Source: Flavobacterium macacae
GTDB taxonomy: Bacteria; Bacteroidota; Bacteroidia; Flavobacteriales; Flavobacteriaceae
Direction of reading: 5' to 3'
DNA length: 64,000 bases
NCBI RefSeq assembly: GCF_003865365.1
Contig: NZ_RQVR01000012.1
Span: 67,020 to 131,019 of the forward strand
Position numbers and translations under genes: made by a program. Shown here one piece after another: positions 53,763 through 62,621 of the stretch (the stretch's first letter is position 1; every line of letters begins with the position of its first letter). The notes beneath the pieces are model-generated. The model was not told the origin of the DNA. It searched no databases and saw only the letters and a list, made by a program, of their open reading frames with translations.

Positions 53763-54826
53763 GAACCTATAAAAAAATAAAAAAACTTATTTGCACGATT
53801 TTTATATGTCTAGCAATAATTTCCTGTAAAAAAGAACAGATGAAAACACTAACTTACGATAATAAAACAAAAACCGATTTTAACTGGAGCTGTTCTGTAA
53901 CATCTATAAAAGATTATCCGATTGAAATAACTACAGGTTATTTGGCAACTAATAAAGACTTTATCGCAGCTTTTAGAAATAATGGGATTGAAGACGATGG
54001 CTGGGATGTTGATGGACAAGAAGGCGGTTCTGGCGGAAATCAAATTCCTTCGTTGCTTTCACTGACATGGGTAAGTTATGCAGAGAAAAAGGTGTGGTTT
54101 TTAGACGAAGGTGCACTTCCAAGTGACAAAATATTGGCTTTATTCCAAGAAGGTTTTTATAATATTGACAATGGGAGTCAGCAACCCATTCACGAAACAT
54201 ATCAACATATAGTTGTGGGCGTCGCTCCGGGTGGCGTTGTCGTAGTTTTTCTAACAGGAGATTTTCACAGAGTTGAGGTTGCAAGATTTCAGGCAACCGA
54301 AACAGCCGAAGATGTCAATAAAAGCATGAGAAGACCCGGTATTTACAAAGATACAAAAGCATTTCTTGAAGATGGTTTTAAAACACTACTTACGGCTGAA
54401 CAACAAGCAAATTATAAAAACAACGGTATTCCTTTTGGTTTGTGGGACACTTATAGAACGCGCTATAATTGGCGTTTAGATATGCAATTTTATAAGGAAG
54501 AAGACAAATTGGCAAAAAATACTCACGTTCAATATATTAATGGTGAAGAAGACAAACTCGATTTAAAAGAGGCAAACAAGTTTAAAAACCATACTTTACC
54601 AAAGACAGTGACTTTCTATTATAAAAATAATTGGAACGAAGCTAATTTTGACGAAACAGAAATAGTTGAAGCTTTCAAAAAAGCAACTCAAGATAATCCT
54701 CAACCTAAGGTTATTATAATTGCCAAAGTACAGTTTATGTACAAAGTTGTAAAATTCGTAGTAAAGTGTGGTGATAAAGAAATACCATTAGAAAAAGTAA
54801 TTGTGGAAAATGGAGGCTATAATTAA
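53759..54826 (+). CDS. Lipoprotein immunity candidate (DUF2931-like)
   Basis: 355 residues starting with the ATGA overlap of the lipase stop. Lipobox IFICLAIISCKK, Cys at 23, so it is anchored in the periplasmic membrane face. The N-terminal half (FNWSCSVTSIKDYPIEITTGYL, GWDVDGQEGGSGG, LSLTWVSYAEKKVWF) resembles DUF2931, a family found as immunity to phospholipase effectors. The assignment is inferred from position, localisation and that resemblance. Confidence 0.75.
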   Translation: MRTYKKIKKLICTIFICLAIISCKKEQMKTLTYDNKTKTDFNWSCSVTSIKDYPIEITTGYLATNKDFIAAFRNNGIEDDGWDVDGQEGGSGGNQIPSLLSLTWVSYAEKKVWFLDEGALPSDKILALFQEGFYNIDNGSQQPIHETYQHIVVGVAPGGVVVVFLTGDFHRVEVARFQATETAEDVNKSMRRPGIYKDTKAFLEDGFKTLLTAEQQANYKNNGIPFGLWDTYRTRYNWRLDMQFYKEEDKLAKNTHVQYINGEEDKLDLKEANKFKNHTLPKTVTFYYKNNWNEANFDETEIVEAFKKATQDNPQPKVIIIAKVQFMYKVVKFVVKCGDKEIPLEKVIVENGGYN

Positions 54827-54928
54827 TATGAAATATATAAATTCAATATAAAATTAGATACTTGGTTTTTCCAAAAAATAGTGACAACAAACTCAGATGG
54901 AAAAGAAAAAATCTATGTTCCAGAGTAA
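54827..54928 (+). pseudogene. Remnant of a second GH19-immunity-like gene
   Basis: The frame starting TAT at 54827 encodes about 33 residues (YEIYKFN, DTWFFQKIVT, NSDGKEKIYVPE, then stop). These align with YETYKFN...DTWILQKIVT...NADGKEENYIPE of the protein at 49370, about two thirds identical. No start codon or flanking homology is visible, so this is a fragment left by duplication or exchange. Confidence 0.75.
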
Positions 54929-54966
54929 GTAATGTGTATTCGTAAAAATTAAAAAGATAAAACTGA

Positions 54967-55284
54967 ATGGATATTGACGCAAAAAATTTATCAGAACAAA
55001 ATCCAAAAGTCAAGAAAGATTTGGTCCTTCATTTTGTGCAACGAACTCTAGCTCTGATTATTGGCTTAATAGTGCCACTTTTCATTTTATTAGCAGATAG
55101 TTTAGAAGCAATTTATGCACTTGTGTATATCGAACCCATCATTTTTTCAATTTGGATAGCATATCTTTTGATAGAAGCAATCATACTTTACAGCAGCAAA
55201 AAATACGCATTAGGTAATGTAAATTTGATTTTGATAGGTTCCGCAACACTATTCCTATATTTTATTGTTTTGCCATTGCTTTAA
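54967..55284 (+). CDS. Small membrane protein at the end of the T6SS island
   Basis: 105 residues with three hydrophobic segments (about 28-45, 50-72, 82-103). N-terminus hydrophilic. Unknown family. It follows the immunity remnant by 38 nt and is the last gene before the terminator at 55412. Confidence 0.6.
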   Translation: MDIDAKNLSEQNPKVKKDLVLHFVQRTLALIIGLIVPLFILLADSLEAIYALVYIEPIIFSIWIAYLLIEAIILYSSKKYALGNVNLILIGSATLFLYFIVLPLL

Positions 55285-55411
55285 TGTACAATCTTTAAAA
55301 TTATAAGGGATAAAAAGTTAAACAGAGTTTCAATCATCGCCGAAAGGCAAATCAATCAAAAATGGTATCGAATAGATAACAAAATATAAATTTTTGTTAC
55401 CGTTAGTTAGT

Positions 55412-55447
55412 CAAAAGGAGCCAAGCGAAAGCCAAAACTCCTTTTTG
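55412..55447 (+). terminator. Terminator closing the T6SS island
   Basis: AAAAGGAG-n17-CTCCTTTTTG: an 8-bp stem with a T tract. Confidence 0.6.
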
Positions 55448-55476
55448 TATTTAAAAAACTTTGAAACTCAGTATCG

Positions 55477-55507
55477 TTGCAACTCTGCAACTTATTGACT
55501 AAATTTG
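55477..55507 (+). promoter_or_regulatory. miaE promoter, TTG-N20-TAAATTTG
   Basis: TTG 55477-55479 and TAAATTTG 55500-55507 are 20 nt apart, 17 nt before the ATG at 55525. The in-frame TTG at 55477 is the -33 element, not a start. Confidence 0.65.
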
Positions 55508-55524
55508 CATTTAAATCTTTCATT

Positions 55525-56118
55525 ATGTCCATGCTACGCTTACAATTGCCAACAGATCCAAGATGGGTTAATATCGTCGAAAAAAATATTGAAGAAATCT
55601 TGACAGACCACGCTTGGTGCGAACAAAAAGCGGCGTCAAATGCCATTACCATCATCACGATAAATTCTGAATATCCTGATTTGGTGACGGATATGTTGGC
55701 TTTGGCAAAAGAAGAAATTGAGCATTTTGAAATGGTTCACGAAATCATTAAAAAACGCGGGCTTACTTTAGGCCGTGAAAGAAAAGACGAATATGTGGGC
55801 GAATTGGCTAAATATATGAAACAAAGCAACGCGGGAAGCCGTGTTTCTGGATTCGTGGAAAGAATGTTGTTTTCTGCCATGATCGAAGCCAGAAGCTGCG
55901 AGCGTTTTAAAGTGCTTTCAGAAAATATCAAAGACGAAGAATTATCAAAATTCTATTGGGATTTGATGGAAAGCGAAGCGGCTCATTACACGACATTTAT
56001 TACCTACGCCAGAAAATACGGAACAGGAATCGACGTGGAAAAACGCTGGAGAGAATGGTTAGAATTTGAAGCGTCTGTAATCGCAAAATATGGAAAAAGC
56101 GAATCTATCCACGGATAA
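55525..56118 (+). CDS. miaE: tRNA-(ms2io6A) hydroxylase
   Basis: 197 residues from ATG 55525, or 195 from ATG 55531. Non-haem di-iron, ferritin-like four-helix protein: LTDHAWCEQKAASNAI, the iron-binding EEIEHFEMVH, EARSCERFKVL and ESEAAHYTTF. It hydroxylates the prenyl group of modified A37 in tRNA, following MiaA. Its end overlaps the convergent pentapeptide gene by 14 nt. Confidence 0.92.
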   Translation: MSMLRLQLPTDPRWVNIVEKNIEEILTDHAWCEQKAASNAITIITINSEYPDLVTDMLALAKEEIEHFEMVHEIIKKRGLTLGRERKDEYVGELAKYMKQSNAGSRVSGFVERMLFSAMIEARSCERFKVLSENIKDEELSKFYWDLMESEAAHYTTFITYARKYGTGIDVEKRWREWLEFEASVIAKYGKSESIHG

Positions 56119-56677
56119 CCAACTCGTGTTTTTCTACCAAACCTTTTAAGCCAGCCAACGAAAAGCTGGCTTTTTTTATTTTATTCTTCTCTGGATCAAT
56201 CGAAAAATTGTAGCTGGTCGTAAAATCGGCCCTGTTGGCAATCGTGTTGTGAAATACGGCTTTGTGCAAATTACAATTCTCAAACAAAACATCAGTCAGG
56301 TCGCTATTCATAAAATCAATGGCAATCATACTGCAGTTTATGAAACTTGTTCCAACCATTTTCAGGTCATAAAACTTGGCAAAATCAAGAATGCAATCCT
56401 TAAAATGAATCTCAAAAATCAGCTTGTCACACATTGAAAAGTTGACGTCAAGAACTTGGCAGTCAATAAAAGTAACGCTTCTGAAAGCCACGTGATTGAT
56501 TCTTGCTCCGCTAAAATCGCAATTGGTAAAGGTACAATCAGTGAAAGTCACGCCAATAAAATTACAGCTTGTAAAATCACAACTAGTAAAATTACAGACT
56601 TCAAATTCCTTTAAATTGAATTCGTCTTCGGTATACGTTTTGTCAAAATGGTTTTCGTCGTGAAAATAATCGGTCAT
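56105..56677 (-). CDS. Pentapeptide-repeat protein
   Basis: 190 residues from ATG 56677. Tandem A(D/N)LXX-type repeats, e.g. CNFTSCDFTSCNFIGVTFTDCTFTNCDF and NSDLTDVLFENCNLHKAVFHN, forming a right-handed beta-helix. Related proteins include DNA-mimics that protect gyrase, but the function here is not known. The promoter box is at 56725-56696 and fixes the start. Confidence 0.88.
   Translation of the reverse strand: MTDYFHDENHFDKTYTEDEFNLKEFEVCNFTSCDFTSCNFIGVTFTDCTFTNCDFSGARINHVAFRSVTFIDCQVLDVNFSMCDKLIFEIHFKDCILDFAKFYDLKMVGTSFINCSMIAIDFMNSDLTDVLFENCNLHKAVFHNTIANRADFTTSYNFSIDPEKNKIKKASFSLAGLKGLVEKHELVIRG
56148..56177 (+). terminator. miaE terminator inside the opposing gene
   Basis: AAGCCAGCcaacgaaaaGCTGGCTTTTTTT. 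It works for the plus strand while being translated as KKASFSLAGL on the minus strand. Confidence 0.7.
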
Positions 56678-56695
56678 AGCAATTTGTAATTTCTG

Positions 56696-56725
56696 CAAAG
56701 CTATTGGAATTTTATTAATTGACAA
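56696..56725 (-). promoter_or_regulatory. Pentapeptide gene promoter, TTG-N19-TAGCTTTG
   Basis: TTG (56725-56723) and TAGCTTTG (56703-56696) on the minus strand, 19 nt apart, with a leader of about 13 nt to ATG 56677. The in-frame TTG at 56725 is the -33 element. Confidence 0.68.
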
Positions 56726-56831
56726 TTAGAATAGGCCTTTTACCTAAAACGTTTTCTAATAAAACTTTTTAACTAAAAATTAATAACAGTTGAAAAGCAA
56801 AACATCCAATTAAGTAGTAATTTTAGCATCT

Positions 56832-57950
56832 ATGGAAACTAATAAACGAAAAGGCTTTTTATTTAAGCAATATGAAGCTCCAAATTTGTCTCCGTTTGAC
56901 AAACTCTTCGATATTTTCAAAGAATTGATCACGCACACTTCAGGCGATTTGGACGAAGCGATTGACTGGCTTCGTGAACTAGACAAAGAATATAAGTTAA
57001 CAGATTCAAGCTACACGATTGATGATTTTATCGAAGATTTAAAGAAAAAAGGGTATATAAAAGACGAAGTCAAAGACGATGGTTCGGGCGGTTTGGCCAT
57101 TACGGCAAAAACCGAAAGAGCCATTCGCCAGCAAGCACTTGACCAAATTTTCGGCAATTTGAAGAAAAGCGGTTCCGGAAGCCACAAAACAAAATATTCG
57201 GGCAGTGGCGATGAGCACACGGGCGAATTCAGAGAGTTCCATTTTGGCGACAGCCTTGAAAGAATTTCGCTGACCGAAAGCATCCGAAATGCGCAAATCA
57301 ACAATGGCGTGGACGATTTTCAATTGACCGAAAGCGATTTGGTCGTCGAAGATTCGCAGTTCAAGGCGCAAATGAGTACCGTTTTGATGATTGACATCAG
57401 CCACAGCATGATTTTATACGGCGAAGACCGAATTACACCGGCAAAAAAAGTAGCGATGGCTTTGGCAGAATTAATTACGACGCGCTACCCAAAAGACACG
57501 CTCGATATTTTAGTTTTTGGGAATGACGCTTGGCCGATTGCCATCAAAGATTTGCCTTATTTGCAAGTCGGGCCTTATCACACCAACACAGTTGCGGGGC
57601 TTGAATTGGCAATGGATTTATTGCGAAGAAAGCGAAATACCAACAAGCAGATTTTTATGATTACCGACGGAAAGCCGAGCTGTGTCAAAGAACGCGACGG
57701 TTCCTATTATATGAACAGCAACGGCCTCGACGAATATATCGTAGATAAATGTTATAATATGGCGGGTCAAGCCCGAAAATTGCACATCCCGATTACGACT
57801 TTTATGATTGCAAGCGACCCATATCTTCAGAAATTCGTCAACCATTTCACCGAAGCCAACCAAGGAAAAGCATTTTACACCGGATTAAAAGGCCTGGGCG
57901 AAATGATTTTTGAAGATTATGAAACGAACAGGAAGAAGCGAGTGAAGTAG
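56832..57950 (+). CDS. VWA-domain protein paired with an AAA+ ATPase
   Basis: 372 residues. An N-terminal helical region (residues 1-110), then a von Willebrand A domain from about 178: the MIDAS motif is MIDISHSM, with TDGKPS as the distal part. Cytoplasmic. With the ATPase gene 146 nt downstream it forms a chelatase/MoxR-like pair, in which the VWA protein acts as adaptor or target-binding subunit. The metal or protein target is unknown. Confidence 0.85.
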   Translation: METNKRKGFLFKQYEAPNLSPFDKLFDIFKELITHTSGDLDEAIDWLRELDKEYKLTDSSYTIDDFIEDLKKKGYIKDEVKDDGSGGLAITAKTERAIRQQALDQIFGNLKKSGSGSHKTKYSGSGDEHTGEFREFHFGDSLERISLTESIRNAQINNGVDDFQLTESDLVVEDSQFKAQMSTVLMIDISHSMILYGEDRITPAKKVAMALAELITTRYPKDTLDILVFGNDAWPIAIKDLPYLQVGPYHTNTVAGLELAMDLLRRKRNTNKQIFMITDGKPSCVKERDGSYYMNSNGLDEYIVDKCYNMAGQARKLHIPITTFMIASDPYLQKFVNHFTEANQGKAFYTGLKGLGEMIFEDYETNRKKRVK

Positions 57951-57954
57951 ATTT

Positions 57955-57990
57955 CAGTGTACAGTATTCAGTATTAAGTTTCCAGTCGTG
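57955..57990 (+). repeat. CAGTATTCAGT-type repeat before the AAA+ gene
   Basis: TTTCAGTGTACAGTATTCAGTATTAAG-like tandem units between the VWA and AAA+ genes, resembling the units at 9985 and inside the YggS-family gene. Confidence 0.45.
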
Positions 57991-58096
57991 AAGTTATTGC
58001 GATAAAGCAAACAAACACATAAAATAGCCGGCAAAATTATAGGAAGAAAAAATTAATGAACCTTAACATCTTAATGGTTCAAAAAATAAATAAAAA

Positions 58097-59560
58097 ATGA
58101 CCAAAGAAAATATAAAAACACTAGCCGAATTAAAAAAATTAGGCTATCAATCAAAAAGTATCAAAGACGAATTGCGCGATAACCTTTGCCAGAAAATCTC
58201 AAAAGGAGAAACTGTTTTTGAAGGCGTTCACGGTTATGAAGACACCGTAATTCCTGAATTAGAAAGAGCCATTCTTTCCCGCCACAATATTAATTTATTA
58301 GGATTAAGAGGCCAAGCCAAAACTCGATTGGCACGTTTGATGATAAATCTTCTTGACGAATGGATGCCTATTGTTACCGGTTCAGAAATCAATGACGATC
58401 CGTTGCAACCGATTTCAAGATTTGCAAAAGATTTAATTGCAGAACACGGAGATAATACACCCATTTCTTGGGTTCACAGAAGCGAGCGTTTTTATGAAAA
58501 GTTAGCGACGCCTGACGTGACCGTTGCCGATTTGATTGGAGATGTGGATCCGATAAAGGCTTCTAATTTAAAATTATCGTATGCTGACGACCGCGTAATT
58601 CACTTTGGGATGATTCCGAGAGCGAACCGTTGCATTTTTGTCATTAACGAATTACCCGATTTGCAAGCCCGAATTCAAGTGGCTTTGTTCAATATTTTGC
58701 AAGAAGGCGATATTCAAATCAGAGGTTTTAAACTTCGTATGGCTTTAGACCTGCAATTTGTTTTCACGGCAAATCCGGAAGATTATACTAACAGAGGAAG
58801 CATTGTCACGCCGTTAAAAGACAGGATCGGTTCACAGATTTTGACGCATTATCCAGAAAGCATTGAGATTGCAAGAACAATTACCGAACAAGAATCAAAA
58901 TTGGATAGCCGTCAAAGCGATTACATTCACATTCCGTCAGTTGCCAAAGATTTATTGGAACAAATCAGTTTTGAAGCCAGAGAAAGCGAATTTATTGACA
59001 ACAAAAGTGGCGTAAGTGCGCGTTTGAGTATCACGGCTTTTGAAAATCTTTTAAGTACTGCAGAACGTCGTGCTTTAAAATCTGGCGAAGAAAAAACAAC
59101 CTTGAGATTGTCTGATTTTATGGGAATTATTCCAGCAATTACAGGAAAAGTTGAACTGGTTTATGAAGGCGAACAAGAAGGAGCAGGCGTGGTGGCTCAA
59201 CATTTAATTGGTGATGCGATTAAAACATTCTTCCCGAATTATTTCCCGAAAATTGAAAAGTTAGAGAGAGAAGAAGATAAAAGTCCCTACAAGGAAATTG
59301 TGGATTGGTTTTTCAACGAAAGCGGTTTTGAATTGCTTGATGACGCCACCGATTCTGAATACAAACAGCAATTGGATTCTGTGATTCCGTTGCGCGCTTT
59401 GATTTCAAAATACCAACCCGATTTGGCTCCAGAAGACACTTATTTCTTTAAAGAATTTGTACTTTGGGGATTGGTGGAATACAATAAATTAAGCAAAGAC
59501 AGAATAATTAAAGGCTATCAGTTCAATGATTTATACGGAAGTTATATCCGAAAATTGTAA
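58097..59560 (+). CDS. AAA+ ATPase, magnesium-chelatase subunit I-like
   Basis: 487 residues. Walker A LLGLRGQAKTRLAR is altered from the usual GxxGxGKT form; Walker B is NRCIFVINELPD. VFTANPEDYTNRG is the sensor-1 region. ChlI/BchI-like insert YGEDTVIPELERAILS precedes. No bacteriochlorophyll genes are here, so a chaperone-like role with the VWA partner is more likely than chelation. Terminator at 59594. Confidence 0.85.
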   Translation: MTKENIKTLAELKKLGYQSKSIKDELRDNLCQKISKGETVFEGVHGYEDTVIPELERAILSRHNINLLGLRGQAKTRLARLMINLLDEWMPIVTGSEINDDPLQPISRFAKDLIAEHGDNTPISWVHRSERFYEKLATPDVTVADLIGDVDPIKASNLKLSYADDRVIHFGMIPRANRCIFVINELPDLQARIQVALFNILQEGDIQIRGFKLRMALDLQFVFTANPEDYTNRGSIVTPLKDRIGSQILTHYPESIEIARTITEQESKLDSRQSDYIHIPSVAKDLLEQISFEARESEFIDNKSGVSARLSITAFENLLSTAERRALKSGEEKTTLRLSDFMGIIPAITGKVELVYEGEQEGAGVVAQHLIGDAIKTFFPNYFPKIEKLEREEDKSPYKEIVDWFFNESGFELLDDATDSEYKQQLDSVIPLRALISKYQPDLAPEDTYFFKEFVLWGLVEYNKLSKDRIIKGYQFNDLYGSYIRKL

Positions 59561-59593
59561 TTTAAGTTTCTGAAGTTTTAATTATTTCTATCT

Positions 59594-59630
59594 AAAAAAA
59601 AGGCACTACGTCAAACGTAATGCCTTTTTT
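59594..59630. terminator. Bidirectional terminator
   Basis: AAAAAAAAGGCActACGTcaaACGTaaTGCCTTTTTT between the convergent ATPase and outer-membrane-protein genes. Confidence 0.8.
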
Positions 59631-59667
59631 AGTTTCAATAACTTAAAGTTTTAAAGATAATAACTTC

Positions 59668-60255
59668 TTAAAAAGAATATCCAATTTTAATTCCAGCTCT
59701 GAACACAAAATTATCTACGTTTTTGTTGTTCACATCGCCTTTTCCTTTGACCTCCCATTTCCAGTTGGCACCAATTGACGGGTCGATGCTCAATCCTCCG
59801 ATTAAAAAACGGTATCCTACATTTGGATTAAAAATACTCCAATAGGAATAGGTTCCGTCAAATTCGCCTAAAGTTCCAAAGTTTTCATCAAACTGAATAT
59901 TTCCATACGAGATGAAGTTTTCTCCGTAGAAACCGTCCCATTTTCCTTTTTCAATATACGTTCTGCTTCCGAATTCAATTACAAAACCATTTCCGTCAAT
60001 GTCTACGAAATTGTTGTCATAATTCATTTGGCCATACGAAAGATTCAGCATTTTTGAGGTGTTTCTTTCGTGTTCTTGTTTTTTATTTTTGTATTCAAAA
60101 CTTAATCCGAATTGGCTAGGATCAGAAAAAGTATAATTTGCCGAAACTGTAAAACGATTTGCCGGAACTTCTGATTTCACTTCGGTTGTGGTAACTTCTT
60201 CTTGTGCCAAACTTATGATTGGCAAGAATAATGCTAAAAATAAAAATTTCTTCAT
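59668..60255 (-). CDS. Outer membrane beta-barrel protein of unknown function
   Basis: 195 residues, signal peptide (KKFLFLALFLPIISLAQ). Alternating strands (RFTVSANYTFSDPSQFGLSFEYKNK, NPNVGYRFLIGGLSIDPSIGANWKW) and a final FRAGIKIGYSF ending in an aromatic residue. No family assigned. Confidence 0.78.
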   Translation of the reverse strand: MKKFLFLALFLPIISLAQEEVTTTEVKSEVPANRFTVSANYTFSDPSQFGLSFEYKNKKQEHERNTSKMLNLSYGQMNYDNNFVDIDGNGFVIEFGSRTYIEKGKWDGFYGENFISYGNIQFDENFGTLGEFDGTYSYWSIFNPNVGYRFLIGGLSIDPSIGANWKWEVKGKGDVNNKNVDNFVFRAGIKIGYSF

Positions 60256-60372
60256 GATGTTTGTTTTTATGTGTTAGAGTTGGCTGCTTATTATAAGCTT
60301 TCTATGGACATAGACGAATCTCGATGAGAAATGGTTGTATGGCACTTAAAATATTTTCGTTGCACAATACCG

Positions 60373-62307
60373 TCAATTAATTAACTTCAGTAAGCAGGCT
60401 GACTTGGCTGGAATTTCAGCTGTCAATGTTTCTCCTTCAGTTGCAATTTTTGCATTTTCCAAAATATCTTTATACATGCCTACTTTTGATAGCGGAATCT
60501 TTACGGTTTTAGGTTGGTGGTCATGATTAAATAGTACAATTATTTCATTGTTTTTATTAAAACGGCGGTAAGCCAATACGGAATTCGAATTGTCAACTTT
60601 AATAAATTCTAATTTGCCCTCAATTAAGACTGGATTTGATTTACGGATCTGTATTAACTTTTGATGAAACTGAAACAAATCATGGTTGAATTCCACTTTA
60701 TCTATCGGGCGTTTTTGCCCAAGAGGATGTGCCACTTCATTTTCAAAAGTGTAATCGGTCCAGATTAAAGGTTTCCGGGAAGAAGGATCATCAGCGCCCC
60801 ACATGCCCATTTCTTCACCCGCATAAATATGTGGAGCGCCCACATAGGTGTATTGCTGAATTAAAAGCAATTTCAGAGTCGTGAACGTGTCAGCATCCGG
60901 TTTATGAATCTTATAGGTCGGATTCTCGTGTACTTTGCTGTGAAATTTATATTTGTTCTTGTTGAATAACGACGTCAATATTCGGGGTGTATCAAAGCCA
61001 CCGGTATAATTCATCATGGCATAATTATTCACGCTTCTGAGGTTTGATCTGAAACTGTTTAGACTGTCGGTAACTTCTGAAACTGAAATTTTATTTGGAG
61101 ATTCATTAAAGAAGTGACGGACAGATTTATACCATCTGTAATTCATCACGGCATCGAAAATATCACCTTTTAAATAAGGTTCAGGATCCATTAATTTATC
61201 GGGCCATTCTTCCCACCAAATTTCACCCATCAGATAAGCTTCAGGGTTGGTCTGCCGAACGTGTGTTCGGAATTCGCGCCAAAAACCCAGTGGTGTTTCG
61301 GCAGCGACATCCAGTCTGTAACCATCTACTCCATCAGAAGGGTCGCCATCATTATTGGGATCGAGCCAGCGTTTTGCCACACTGAAGATATGCTGTTTGG
61401 CGGCTTCACTGTAAATATTGCCTTCAAGGATTTCACCCCTTTTGACATATCCTGTTTCTGAGTTTCTTTTATTTCAGGAAGTTCCCTAACACCTACCCAA
61501 CCATGGTATTTGAATTCATTTTCGGGGGTATTGGGATCATCAAACTTTTCCACCCAATACCAGTCTTTGTATTTTGATTTTTCCTGATTTTTCAAAACAT
61601 CCTGCCACGCCCAAAAAGTTTGACCCGTATGGTTCCAGGAATAATCCAAAATGACTTTGATGCCTCTTTTATGAAATTCGGAAATCACTTTCACAAATAA
61701 TTTGTCGGCTTCCGTCATTATCCAGGTACTTGGGTCATCGGGTATTTCCGCTGCTATCGTTTTTTTATCTTTGATCGGATCAGGCCCAATATTTACATCA
61801 ATGTGGTGCCAATAGCGCGCATCATATTTGTGTAAGGAAGGCGCGTCGTTTAAAGGCCTGAAATAAATGGCCGTGACACCCAAGGAATCCATATAATCCA
61901 TTTTATCAAGTACGCCCTGCAGATCACCGCCATAACGGCGCATCTGCACTATCAGTGATTTTGGTCAGTACATTACCATAGTGATCTTTCTGGTTGCCGA
62001 TATTTTTGAAGTACGAATCTTCTTTGTACCAGTCATGGTTCCAAGGCGTCACCTGCCATCCTTCCGGAACAAACCCCGGATAAGAACCTTTGATGTCATC
62101 CGGCGTAGGATCGTTAGAGGTGTCTCTGTTTCTAAACCGTTCCACCGCTATTTCATACCAGATGACGCCCTTTGCCCATTCTGGCGGATTTTCGAATGGA
62201 GTCGCTACTTCCCGTATATTCTTAACCGATTTCTCTAGCGGTTTACATCCGAATAGGAGAATAATAAAAAATAAGGAGTAAAGTTTTTTGTTCATTTGGC
62301 TTTTCAT
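60373..62307 (-). pseudogene. GH13 alpha-amylase-family lipoprotein, two frameshifts
   Basis: Three overlapping minus-strand frames make one lipoprotein of about 640 residues. Frame 1 (from 62307 or ATG 62295) holds the lipobox LFFIILLFGCK and VIWYEIAVERFRN. Frame 2 has RRYGGDLQGVLDKMDYMD and the region I-like LDYSWNHTG. Frame 3 has the nucleophile GYRLDVA, the acid/base Glu in MGEIWW, and GGFDTPR. Breaks are at about 61940-61949 (two bases lost from a CACA-like tract, or one gained) and 61457-61466 (one base lost; corrected reading ETGYVKRGEILEGN). GH13 enzymes cut alpha-glucans. The His of the usual region-IV HD pair is Phe here. Confidence 0.85.
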
Positions 62308-62312
62308 TTATA

Positions 62313-62621
62313 TCAATTTTTTTCAACGTTTTTCAATTTTTTTTCCACAAGAAAATAAACTAAAAACAATCCGCCGATTAAAATTATTAAAATTGGTATT
62401 CTGGTATTCAATTCTGCGTTGTCAAAAACTAGGGATAACGTTATCATAAATACATAAAGTATTATACAATGGCTTGAGGCATATTTATTTGCAACTTTCC
62501 AATGTTCCAAACTTTTTTTAGCACTTCCTAACTGATAACCGTATAAATAATTTATTTTTTTTGATGGAAACAGTTTCCAAAAAATATTGAATAATAAGAA
62601 GATTGATAAAATTATTGTCAT
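62313..62621 (-). CDS. SdpI-family small membrane protein
   Basis: 102 residues, three hydrophobic segments. The KKINYLYGYQLGSAKKSLEHWKVANKYAS stretch is the SdpI signature. SdpI proteins confer resistance to a toxin in Bacillus; most homologues have no assigned role. The stop is 5 nt before the amylase start. Confidence 0.8.
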   Translation of the reverse strand: MTIILSIFLLFNIFWKLFPSKKINYLYGYQLGSAKKSLEHWKVANKYASSHCIILYVFMITLSLVFDNAELNTRIPILIILIGGLFLVYFLVEKKLKNVEKN

